A stretch of 49,950 bases of DNA from Legionella sp. (GTDB taxonomy: Bacteria; Pseudomonadota; Gammaproteobacteria; Legionellales; Legionellaceae). The notes beneath the pieces were generated by a model. That model did not search any database and was not told where the DNA came from. It worked only from the letters and a program-made list of their open reading frames with translations. The DNA is taken from positions 1 through 49,950 of the forward strand of contig DAIAOV010000010.1 of NCBI GenBank assembly GCA_027437055.1, read 5' to 3'. The position numbers and the translations under genes are program-made. This document shows positions 9,201-17,062 of the stretch, piece after piece (positions within the stretch are counted from its first letter, which is position 1; each line of letters begins with the position of its first letter).

Positions 9201-9428
9201 GTGAAAAAATTGGGTTTTGTTGTTCTTGCTACGCTGGTCTTATCGGCTTGTTCTTCTCGTTATTCCAGTAATGGTGAGGATCTGTATTTACAAAGTCGTA
9301 ATGGAGTACAACTTGAAGTACCACCTCCTTTAACGAGTGCTAATATAAGTCATTTTTATGACTTACCCCCTCAAAATCAAAGTGCGCGGGTGAGTATTGC
9401 TCCACCTGTGGACGTAATTACTACATAA
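9201..9428 (+). CDS. Miniature BamC/NlpB-like lipoprotein
   Basis: This protein of about 75 residues starts at GTG 9201, preceded by GGGGAATGTT. It has a lipoprotein signal peptide ending LVLSAC. The mature part carries a YLQSRNGVQLEVPPPL stretch and a later proline-rich APPVD segment that match the layout of the extended N-terminal lasso of BamC, the region that wraps BamD in the outer-membrane protein assembly complex. The two helix-grip domains of full-length BamC are absent. Location 12 nt after dapA matches the E. coli dapA-bamC arrangement. Family assignment is by context and motif, not by search. Confidence 0.7.
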   Translation: MKKLGFVVLATLVLSACSSRYSSNGEDLYLQSRNGVQLEVPPPLTSANISHFYDLPPQNQSARVSIAPPVDVITT

Positions 9429-9437
9429 GAGGTTATC

Positions 9438-10730
9438 ATGACACCATCAGAATCAGGGGAGTTGCTCATAGTCCAGGAGTTATCCAAGCGCATTGTGGAA
9501 GCGCAACGCAAAATCAGGATTCTTGATAGTATTAAATGGGATCATTCAATAAGAGAGGAGTTTTTTAAGAATAAAGGTAAAAAACTCCCAAGTATTGATA
9601 AGGCATATTATGATAAAAAACCGTTGCCTTTTGACGTTCATGAAAAGCAGGAAGAGTTCCGCATTATTTTGCGAGATGCTCAAAATCAACTAGGACAATA
9701 CTCCTCGGTGACGCGTTTAATTCGACGTCAATGTGACGAATACAGTCGTGCTGCTCAGATGTTAGCAGCACGTGGTACTCCAGCCTTTGGTGAGTTGGCT
9801 ATGGAGTTGTACGGTAGCCCTAATGACGTGTTTTATGCGGGTGGTCCGCGCATGAGTCAAATGGGAACGCTTTTATTTGATGTGTTAACTGATTTAAGCA
9901 TTCAGTTGAAGTCGGAAGCTGATAATAAACGCCACACTCCAGCAGAGGCACAAGAAATTCTCCAGGCGCGACTCGGTAGTTTTTTTGACAAACACCCTGG
10001 CAAAGTAACGGTGATGATTAGTGATGGTATGGTTGCTGATGCTTCAGCTGGAGCGGACAGTATCAAGCTAAGTCAGCATGCGATGTTTAGTGATAGGGAT
10101 TTGCGGTATTTAGAGGTTCATGAAGGATGGGTGCATGTAGGAACGACCCTAAACGGCGCGATGCAACCCAATTGTTTTTTCCTTTCTAAAGGCTCACCTT
10201 CTAGTAGTGTTATCCAAGAGGGGCTAGCGGTTATTACTGAAGTGGTTACTTTTTCTTCTTATCCTGGGCGCATGTTGAAAATTACCAATAGAGTGATTGC
10301 CTTAGATAAAGTGACTCAAGGCGCTGATTTTCTTGATATTTATAAATACTTTATGGAATGTGGGTTGAGTGAAGAGGACAGTTATAATCAAACGGTAAGA
10401 GTATTTAGAGGCAGCACACCGACGGGGAGTCCTTTTACTAAAGATTTATCCTACGCCAAAGGTTTTGTGATGATATACAATTACATCCGTTTTGCCATTA
10501 GTCAAAAACGGGTGAGTTCTATTCCTCTCTTATTTAGTGGAAAACTGGTTTTGGATGATTTACCGTTACTAGGCGAGTTACGTGAACGCGGTATATTGAC
10601 TAATCCAGTGTATTTACCCCCTCCATTCCAGGATTTATCGGCTCTAAGTGCCTGGATGAGTTTTTCTCTTTATCTAAATCAGTTTGATCTAACCGAAATT
10701 CAGAAAAATTTCCGTTTTTTGTTGACATAA
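9438..10730 (+). CDS. QEGLA-motif (DUF1704/MATCAP-like) metallopeptidase-family protein
   Basis: The 430-residue protein has HEGWVH at 228-233, of the HExxxH zinc-ligand kind, and QEGLAV at 260-265, the signature of the family often annotated as flavohemoglobin expression-modulating QEGLA motif proteins. I recall that eukaryotic members of this family include the tubulin tyrosine carboxypeptidase MATCAP. No signal peptide or membrane segment is visible. It begins 9 nt after the mini-BamC gene with an AAGAGG ribosome site, so it is probably the third gene of the dapA operon. Peptidase activity and substrate are unproven. Confidence 0.85.
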   Translation: MTPSESGELLIVQELSKRIVEAQRKIRILDSIKWDHSIREEFFKNKGKKLPSIDKAYYDKKPLPFDVHEKQEEFRIILRDAQNQLGQYSSVTRLIRRQCDEYSRAAQMLAARGTPAFGELAMELYGSPNDVFYAGGPRMSQMGTLLFDVLTDLSIQLKSEADNKRHTPAEAQEILQARLGSFFDKHPGKVTVMISDGMVADASAGADSIKLSQHAMFSDRDLRYLEVHEGWVHVGTTLNGAMQPNCFFLSKGSPSSSVIQEGLAVITEVVTFSSYPGRMLKITNRVIALDKVTQGADFLDIYKYFMECGLSEEDSYNQTVRVFRGSTPTGSPFTKDLSYAKGFVMIYNYIRFAISQKRVSSIPLLFSGKLVLDDLPLLGELRERGILTNPVYLPPPFQDLSALSAWMSFSLYLNQFDLTEIQKNFRFLLT

Positions 10731-10790
10731 AATAACCATTTATCGGGCCAAAAGGCCCATAGCCGTTAGGTTAAGCCAATTTTGATAATC

Positions 10791-10816
10791 GTCATTCCCG
10801 CGCAGGAGGGAATGAC
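10791..10816. repeat. REP-like palindrome
   Basis: GTCATTCCC-GCGCAGGA-GGGAATGAC is a perfect 9-bp stem of the GTCATTCCC...GGGAATGAC kind found scattered in many gamma-proteobacterial genomes. A smaller GGGCC-AAAA-GGCCC hairpin precedes it (10745-10758), just after the QEGLA gene stop; together they may end that transcript. Confidence 0.55.
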
Positions 10817-10845
10817 AGACTTTCATACACATTGTATTCAATATA

Positions 10846-11148
10846 CTAATGAGTCTGCATCTCGCCTAAATGGAACGGGTAATCGTGGCGGCAGCGGGCG
10901 TAAGAAGCACCTATTTTACTCGGGTTGGCATAATACGCATAATGAGTTGCATTATAGGCGCAGCAGGGCACTGAGCTGACGAAACAACCTCTTTTAGCAT
11001 TCCATACGTAACCCACCTCGGAGAGGGCTAATGTTCTCCCGTCAAAGCACACATAATGGGGCACTGAAGGTTGAGGGCCTAAGATACAGCCTTGAGCATA
11101 GGTCCAATTTGCTATAATTAATCCTAGTAGAGTTATTATTATTCTCAT
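10846..11148 (-). CDS. Small Cys-rich exported protein
   Basis: 100 residues starting at an ATG preceded by AGGGTCAAAAA. A Sec signal peptide (MRIIITLLGLIIANWTYA, cleavage before QG) leads to an 82-residue mature chain with six cysteines in a CxnC...CC...C arrangement and many aromatic residues (HYAYYANP). Three disulphides are likely. No family recognised. It is transcribed divergently from the 1165-residue effector candidate and shares its upstream region. Confidence 0.7.
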   Translation of the reverse strand: MRIIITLLGLIIANWTYAQGCILGPQPSVPHYVCFDGRTLALSEVGYVWNAKRGCFVSSVPCCAYNATHYAYYANPSKIGASYARCRHDYPFHLGEMQTH

Positions 11149-11236
11149 TTTTTGACCCTAAACTTGCTATACTTTTATTATTAATAATTAGCCTATGTTT
11201 TGATTTATTCAAGCTATCATTATTTAAATAGTAGCA

Positions 11237-11256
11237 AAATTTAAGGATAAATTAAG
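11237..11256 (-). promoter_or_regulatory. Possible PmrA box in reverse orientation
   Basis: On the plus strand two 9-mers, AAATTTAAG and TAAATTAAG, are separated by 2 nt. Their reverse complement fits the Legionella PmrA direct-repeat pattern (two cTTAATatT units with 11-nt period) at 14 of 18 positions by my count. It lies 46 nt before the effector candidate start but points the other way, towards the Cys-rich exported protein. In AT-rich DNA this could be chance. Confidence 0.3.
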
Positions 11257-11301
11257 AAATAAGGCTTAAAATAAAGGTATAAATATTGGCGGAGTGTAAC
11301 T

Positions 11302-14300
11302 ATGCCTTGGAATAATGGTTTTTTAACAGCAGCTCAGAATGTCATTTCAGAAATCGATGGAATAGAAGATGAAGCGGATCTTGCTCTAGCTAAAAAAGGG
11401 CGTATTAAAGCTCTAGATGACTTATTGCGTGCTGATCCTGACAATGAGAAAGCGTTTAAGGAAGCAATTCGTAGAAATCGAGCTTTTTGGCAGAGATTTG
11501 AGGCCTTGACTGGTGTTGATGCCGAGATCGATGACGATGCCTTTTTAGATGTGCCTGGGGATCCCCTCGGGACAACTTCAAAACAGATACACCAGGAAGC
11601 TGCGAAGCAACGCGTTATGCTTGGTTTACAAGGAGCTGAAGAGGATGTGCTAGTCGCCATCCTTGCAAATAATTCTGATCAATGTCGCGCTTATCTTGCA
11701 CAAAAAAGCACCTTTGGTCCTTTGGCAAGGACTCCTGGTTGGCAAGACGATATGGCTGCTCCACAACCTGGCGTCGCCAAAACAATAAATGTTTTACCAA
11801 AAGAAGCTATAGACAAGATCCAAGCTGAAGCGGCGCGATTATTGTTAATCAAAAAAATAGAACAAGCTAATGATAGTGATCAATTAGAAGTTTTACGTGA
11901 TGCTAGGGATAGTGGTTCCTATGAAGATGCTGCAAAAGATCTTGGTTTTCCAGATGGGCTGGAATCTCTTGCTGCCTTAAACTTATATTACACTACTTAC
12001 CCAGAGGATGACATAGATGAACTGCTCAGTAATCGTATCACGACATTAAAAAGTGAAGCCGCCAAAACAAAATATAAGGAAATGGTTAATGGTTGGAGTG
12101 ACGAGGAGGTATTGGCTCAAAAAACCTCTCTAGAGCAAAATGATGAGGATTTTAGGACTGATCTTAATAGTGATTCAGACCTTAACGGTTATTTTGAGAG
12201 CGATGAGGATGTTCAGTGGGCTAAAGGCATTGCTGGCCAACGTTTTTTAAAGGCTTATTTACCTGAGCAGTGCACTTCAGGTGAATTATTGACAATAATT
12301 AATGCGGATAGTGTTGCGACTACAGTTGACGCTGTAAAGGGAGTGCTTCCTGATGGCGATGACAGCTATATTGAGCATGCAATAACAGGCGAAAGTCTGG
12401 CTGCATTTAAAACCTCAATGGTGCAAGGAGTTATCAACCACCATCAAAATGCCACTAAAGTTAAGGCGTTAATTGATGCCAAAGATTTAAATACATTCAA
12501 AGCTGCGCTCAAGGGCATAGGAGTGACTCAGGTTGACTGGCTTACCGATGAAGCACAGATGCTTGAAATGCAAAAAACGGCCCGCTCTCGTAAGTTTGAA
12601 TTAGCAATTAGTGAAATATCAAAATTAGATTCGGGTGCTCATTCCAAACTAGTTGAGGCATTTAATACCCTCGAACCAGAAAAGCAAGATGAAATACTGG
12701 CAAATGATAATAATGAGATACGACATCTTGTCAATGCTCAAGATACAGTATCGCTGAAGCATTATTTAGGAGATGTGGCGGATAACAGTTTACTAATCGA
12801 TGCTGTCAATGAAAATAAAAGAAGTGCTTTCTTTAAAGGCATTCATAATGCGGAAGTAGCCAAAGTATTGCGCGATATTGATCCCCCAATTCAATTAGAT
12901 GCTACTAAAGTAGCCGCTATTAATACTGCTTTGAGAACTCAAGGGATCCCCTTAACTAATTTTGATACCGCTGCTACCTATAAAGCGTTAGTTGATCAAA
13001 TTCATAGTGACTGTGTTGGTGGGCCACCTGATGATGAGTTTTATAATCAATTTGGGTTAGATGATACTGGTGCAAACTTTCAACCAGCTCCACCTCCCCC
13101 CAACTCGGCTGTTACAGCAATTAAGATGCAAGCGAGTCATAATCAGCATTTAATCACTCGCTATAAGGATCCTACTACAGGTGCAGGTCAAAAAGCATTC
13201 TTAGATGTATTACTGAGTGCACCGAAAAGCAAAGAGGTAACAACGGCGCAAATAGACGAACTTAAAGATGCTTTTGGCCTATCATCTAACTTATCACAAT
13301 TTATAGAAGCGGTTGCTCAAAAGAAATCTGATGATAAGGTCTTTGTCAATGGATTAACAAACCAATTAACTGGCACAAAATATAATTCAGTGAGAGTTGC
13401 GGTTAGAAAAGCCAATCTTACTACTGGCTCCATAGCAGATGCTAATTCATCTATAGACAAATTAAATGAAGAGTTAGAAGCTATTCAAGGGCATCAAAAA
13501 AGTTTAAATAAGAAAGAAGATACTCATAGACCACTACTCGATGTTCAGCCCATTCATTTATTTAATCCTTCATTCCAGGAAAAAGCCAGAAAAGAAGCCG
13601 CGGAGATGAAACCTAAATACCAGGAAATGGCTAAAGACTGCGCGCTTGTCCTCGATCAACTAAGACGAGATAAATTATTATTAAAAAGCCATTTAGAGAG
13701 TTTACCAACGGGTTCTCCACCACATCCTGACTCTGGTGTCGCAGCGAAAATTACAAAATTACGTGATAATGTTACTGCAGAGCTTGAGAAGGTGGATGAA
13801 AGACTTACCTTTTATACTCAAGTACAAGAAAAGTTAATCGGCAAACAAGGTATTTTAGCGGCTATTGATAAAGCTGTTGATGCGAAGCAAACTTATTATT
13901 ATAGCTCTTCCGAAATTGTAAGACATAAACACAACATTGATCAGCCACGTGCCTTACCCTCTGGCCCTGTACCTCATAATAACAACCCTACCACTTCGCT
14001 GACTTCGGGAGGAAAAGCCTTTCACTTTTTGTTAGAAGATAAATTAGCCTCAGATGAGGCTATGGATTATGATGTGACCCATGAAACCACAATTTCTGAT
14101 CCAAGAGCACCGGGAGGTTCTCGTAAGATTGTGAGTTTTGGACGTTACACAGAAACTCATCCTACAACAGAGCCTGGTATTGTTACCTCCAATAAAGATG
14201 GCAGTATTACACGAAGACATCCATCAAAATTTGAGGTAGCAGAGTTCCCTAAGAAACAGCCTGGCTTGTCTGATAGTGACCTTGCTCAAGCTAGAGTAAA

Positions 14301-14799
14301 GTTTTCTATGAACATGGCCAATTCCATTTTAGCAAGTATGGATGGTCCTCCATCGAAGGATAATAAGATTTATTTATCAGGGGATAATGCGGAAGAGCTG
14401 GCTTATCTATGGACTGCGTTAGTGGTTATTGGAGAAAAAGATCCTAATATGACATTTGATCGGAGCTGCATTGAAGTAGATTCTTCTTCCTTTAGTCCTA
14501 AATCACAAAGAGATAGCACTTTCGGAGTAAGTCATTATGCAAAAGACTCTCTTTATAAGACAGTTTTTAAAGAGAATGAGACTATTGTTGATAACAAGAT
14601 AACACATGGACAGACCCTGAGTCAGGAAAAATTGGGGTATAAAAAAGAAGCATCAGAGAAAGCTGAAAAATCAATGAAATCAATGAAATCTTCCGTTCAA
14701 GATTTCAAACATCAGCAAGAGACTCTTAAAGCAGAAGGCGCGGCTCCAGAGGTAGATGTTGCACCACCCTCATCAAGCGTTCGTTTATCATCAACATAA
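11302..14799 (+). CDS. Large Dot/Icm effector candidate (Ceg28 position)
   Basis: The 1165-residue soluble protein has no signal peptide or membrane segment. It is acidic and mostly alpha-helical in appearance, with repeated short patterns of the kind ALKGIG / LIDAKDLNTFK suggesting helical repeats through residues 350-550, a Pro-rich break (APPPPNSAV) near 600, coiled-coil-like stretches around 720-860, and a C-terminal Lys/Glu/Ser-rich tail (KAEKSMKSMKSS) before a final SSSVRLSST. That tail fits the polar, Glu-rich C-terminal signals of Dot/Icm substrates. From memory, L. pneumophila has effector Ceg28 (lpg2311) in this position between the dapA group and murI. No catalytic motif is recognised. 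Confidence 0.75.
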   Translation: MPWNNGFLTAAQNVISEIDGIEDEADLALAKKGRIKALDDLLRADPDNEKAFKEAIRRNRAFWQRFEALTGVDAEIDDDAFLDVPGDPLGTTSKQIHQEAAKQRVMLGLQGAEEDVLVAILANNSDQCRAYLAQKSTFGPLARTPGWQDDMAAPQPGVAKTINVLPKEAIDKIQAEAARLLLIKKIEQANDSDQLEVLRDARDSGSYEDAAKDLGFPDGLESLAALNLYYTTYPEDDIDELLSNRITTLKSEAAKTKYKEMVNGWSDEEVLAQKTSLEQNDEDFRTDLNSDSDLNGYFESDEDVQWAKGIAGQRFLKAYLPEQCTSGELLTIINADSVATTVDAVKGVLPDGDDSYIEHAITGESLAAFKTSMVQGVINHHQNATKVKALIDAKDLNTFKAALKGIGVTQVDWLTDEAQMLEMQKTARSRKFELAISEISKLDSGAHSKLVEAFNTLEPEKQDEILANDNNEIRHLVNAQDTVSLKHYLGDVADNSLLIDAVNENKRSAFFKGIHNAEVAKVLRDIDPPIQLDATKVAAINTALRTQGIPLTNFDTAATYKALVDQIHSDCVGGPPDDEFYNQFGLDDTGANFQPAPPPPNSAVTAIKMQASHNQHLITRYKDPTTGAGQKAFLDVLLSAPKSKEVTTAQIDELKDAFGLSSNLSQFIEAVAQKKSDDKVFVNGLTNQLTGTKYNSVRVAVRKANLTTGSIADANSSIDKLNEELEAIQGHQKSLNKKEDTHRPLLDVQPIHLFNPSFQEKARKEAAEMKPKYQEMAKDCALVLDQLRRDKLLLKSHLESLPTGSPPHPDSGVAAKITKLRDNVTAELEKVDERLTFYTQVQEKLIGKQGILAAIDKAVDAKQTYYYSSSEIVRHKHNIDQPRALPSGPVPHNNNPTTSLTSGGKAFHFLLEDKLASDEAMDYDVTHETTISDPRAPGGSRKIVSFGRYTETHPTTEPGIVTSNKDGSITRRHPSKFEVAEFPKKQPGLSDSDLAQARVKFSMNMANSILASMDGPPSKDNKIYLSGDNAEELAYLWTALVVIGEKDPNMTFDRSCIEVDSSSFSPKSQRDSTFGVSHYAKDSLYKTVFKENETIVDNKITHGQTLSQEKLGYKKEASEKAEKSMKSMKSSVQDFKHQQETLKAEGAAPEVDVAPPSSSVRLSST

Positions 14800-14817
14800 T
14801 AAAAAAGGAGAATTGAA

Positions 14818-15636
14818 TTGAACTCCAGGCAATTGGCTATTGGTGTATTTGATTCAGGAATGGGGGGGTTAACTGTATTAAGAGCTTTAAGAGCCCATTT
14901 GCCACAAGAATCTTTTGTTTATTTGGGTGATACGGCTCGTCTTCCCTATGGAACTAAGAGCCCTGATACGGTAAAACAATATGCCATGCAAATGGCGAGG
15001 ATCTTGGTGGAGCGTCGCATTAAGGCTTTAGTTATTGCGTGTAACACAGCCACTACTGCTGCTTTGCCGCATTTACAAAGCATGTTACCGGAAATTCCTG
15101 TACTTGGGGTAGTTGCTCCTGGAGCTTCGGCTGCTGTTGCGGCGACTAAAAATCAGCGTATTGCGGTTTTAGCCACAGAAACCACCATTGCTTCTAAAGC
15201 GTATCACGAATTGATCGCGCAGAAACTTCCACAAGCAGTAATTACTAGCCGTGCGTGTAGTGTTTTAGTTGCTTTAGCAGAAGAAGGGATGGTGGATAAT
15301 GCGGTTGCGCGCGAGGCATTAAAGCATTATTTGACTGACATTAGCAATGAGGACGCGGTCTTATTAGGTTGTACCCATTTTCCAGTATTTAAACCGTTAC
15401 TTACTAGTTTATTACCAGAAGGAGTTGCTATTGTTGATTCCGCCCAAGCTACAGCACTATCGTTACACTCTTTATTGGAAGAGCAAAACTTACTTAACGA
15501 TGATTTAGGTATTTCCATCAAAGTAAATTATTTAGTGACCGACTCTGTCAAAAGATTCCACGCGGTGGGCAGAATATTTTTGGGTGAAGAATTATCAATT
15601 GATGATATTGAATTAATCGATGCAAAGAGCTTGTAG
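14818..15636 (+). CDS. murI: Glutamate racemase
   Basis: MurI makes D-glutamate for peptidoglycan. The 272-residue protein begins at TTG 14818, supported by AAGGAG 7 nt upstream and by the fact that the family's N-terminal IGVFDSGMGGLTVL follows at once. Both catalytic cysteines are present, in VIACNTATTAAL and LLGCTHFPVF, and the early Asp and Ser of the FDSG motif are intact. It lies 18 nt after the large effector candidate, so it may be transcribed from that gene's promoter. Confidence 0.95.
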   Translation: MNSRQLAIGVFDSGMGGLTVLRALRAHLPQESFVYLGDTARLPYGTKSPDTVKQYAMQMARILVERRIKALVIACNTATTAALPHLQSMLPEIPVLGVVAPGASAAVAATKNQRIAVLATETTIASKAYHELIAQKLPQAVITSRACSVLVALAEEGMVDNAVAREALKHYLTDISNEDAVLLGCTHFPVFKPLLTSLLPEGVAIVDSAQATALSLHSLLEEQNLLNDDLGISIKVNYLVTDSVKRFHAVGRIFLGEELSIDDIELIDAKSL

Positions 15637-15637
15637 G

Positions 15638-15663
15638 TTGGTGCTTCGCGGAGCGAAGCCCAA
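15638..15663. repeat. Hairpin repeat after murI
   Basis: TTGG-T-GCTTCGC-GGA-GCGAAGC-CCAA folds into an 11-bp stem with one bulged T. It starts 2 nt beyond the murI stop and lies between convergent murI and the PTP gene. It resembles GTAGGTTGG...CCAAC units common in Legionella intergenic DNA and could limit read-through. Confidence 0.5.
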
Positions 15664-15681
15664 CACAGGCGCTCTGAACAG

Positions 15682-16641
15682 CTACCCTACATCACAGGCT
15701 ATATTATTTTGGCCTATGGATCCTAAGTTTAGATATTCGCTGTCTGCTTTTGGAAACTCATAGCCTTTTTCTATTCCATAACGGCGCAATATGATCGCAT
15801 TATTAATTGCTTCAGTAATTTGTTTGACGCTATGAACTAATCCTGGTCTTTGTTGACGCATATTATCTAATATTTTTAATATGCGTTCCGCAGTAACATC
15901 TGGGTCATCACTTGAGAAAATAGTCGAATAGTTCCTTAAGATTTCCATAGTAAGAATTAGATGACCTGTACGGCCATGACCATGTTTACAGTGAACAAAA
16001 ACTGAATGTTCACTTGAAATTCTAAAAATTTTCCAAAGGATCTCTTTTTTCTGATGAGTAACATCACTATTTAAATCAATGTAACTACCATCTTTTAATT
16101 CTAAGCCTATGACCTTTATATTTTTATCAACTTCTTTTTTGCTTACCATGATTTCAGATTCAGTAAATATATTGGGTTTTGATACTTTATTCTCATGATG
16201 AAAAGAATAGCTACCATTGAGATGTTTTCTGGTAATACAGTAATGGCCAACAGTGTAGCTATTTTTTTTCATATAATAATTTAAAAAATCAATTCCTGAA
16301 GGACAGGTATCTAATTCAGACAAGCGATCACCAATGGCAATGATGCAGGAAATAGGGGGATCATGAAAAACGGTGTCTTTAAAAAAATTAATTAAATCTT
16401 TTTCATTTTTTGGTCCAGCTGCAGCTGAAAAATTAGTGTTGGTAATGCTATTTGAAGAGCGTATAAAAGAGTCATCCTTAATTCTTGTGTGCTCTTTGGA
16501 GTAAATTGGTCCTATTATAAAATTTTTCTTTACTGTCTTGATGACCTGATCAATAAATTCAACGGAGGGCTCTAATTCTTGTGGAAGAGCAGTATTTTTA
16601 TTTTTTAATACTTGTCGCTTGGCTCTGTGTAGAAAAAACAT
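15682..16641 (-). CDS. Classical-type protein tyrosine phosphatase, probable effector
   Basis: The 319-residue protein carries the PTP signature VHCKHGHGRTG (catalytic Cys218, Arg224; a CX5R loop). It also has other classical PTP marks: HTRIKDDSFI and AAAGP around 51-76, corresponding to the substrate-binding and QGP motifs, a candidate general-acid Asp in NSDVT (Asp193, weak WPD loop), and MRQQRPGLVHSVKQ (261-274), the motif-10 Q-loop, with His in place of the usual Gln after Val. There is no signal peptide. The start at 16641 follows AGGAAATAGA. This is the YopH/SptP-like eukaryotic fold rather than a bacterial low-molecular-weight phosphatase. Host phosphotyrosine proteins are the likely target, by inference. 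Confidence 0.85.
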   Translation of the reverse strand: MFFLHRAKRQVLKNKNTALPQELEPSVEFIDQVIKTVKKNFIIGPIYSKEHTRIKDDSFIRSSNSITNTNFSAAAGPKNEKDLINFFKDTVFHDPPISCIIAIGDRLSELDTCPSGIDFLNYYMKKNSYTVGHYCITRKHLNGSYSFHHENKVSKPNIFTESEIMVSKKEVDKNIKVIGLELKDGSYIDLNSDVTHQKKEILWKIFRISSEHSVFVHCKHGHGRTGHLILTMEILRNYSTIFSSDDPDVTAERILKILDNMRQQRPGLVHSVKQITEAINNAIILRRYGIEKGYEFPKADSEYLNLGSIGQNNIACDVG

Positions 16642-16856
16642 TTCTATTTCCTATAGAAAAGTAAGGGGGGTGTTGACACTTACTGTATTTTATTTCTGGA
16701 TAAGCCTTAAAATATTTATAATATACAGATATTTTCTATTAAGCGAGGGAATTTTTCGTTGAAAATAATCCCATAAAAAATAGTTTGATTAAAAAAAATC
16801 CAAAAGATATTGAGTAATTAATTTTGATCACATATTATGCTGCGCTTGGTTTGTGT

Positions 16857-17040
16857 AACTGTTCACGGCCCTGTCATCCCAAGGAGTTTGCGACGAAGGA
16901 TCTCCTAATTTTGGCACAATATTTAAAATAAATGTTCCTACCATAAACAGGAGACTCCCTCACTACGTTCTGTCTCTTGATCTCATCTGTCGTCCCTATG
17001 ACATGCCGCAGGACGTCGAATGTGTATAAGATTCAGCACT
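16857..17040. repeat. Degenerate dispersed-repeat remnants upstream of the 473-residue orphan
   Basis: The 421-bp gap between the PTP and the orphan gene contains pieces of several repeat types: TAACTGTTCA (a terminal motif of the GTTGACGCC family) at 16857-16866, a GTCATCCCAAGGAG...TCTCCT imperfect palindrome at 16873-16906, TGTCTCTTGATC at 16972-16983 (also at 28484-28495), and a degraded CGTCCC...GGACG unit at 16992-17018. No gene is seen here. The A/T-rich 16642-16850 part should hold the PTP promoter. Confidence 0.5.
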
Positions 17041-17062
17041 ACGCCTAGGATGATATAAAGTC

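Noticed and set aside
10782..10979. 65-codon plus-strand frame near the REP-like palindrome
   Set aside because: It covers a palindromic repeat and lies antisense to the Cys-rich exported protein, which has a signal peptide and ribosome site.
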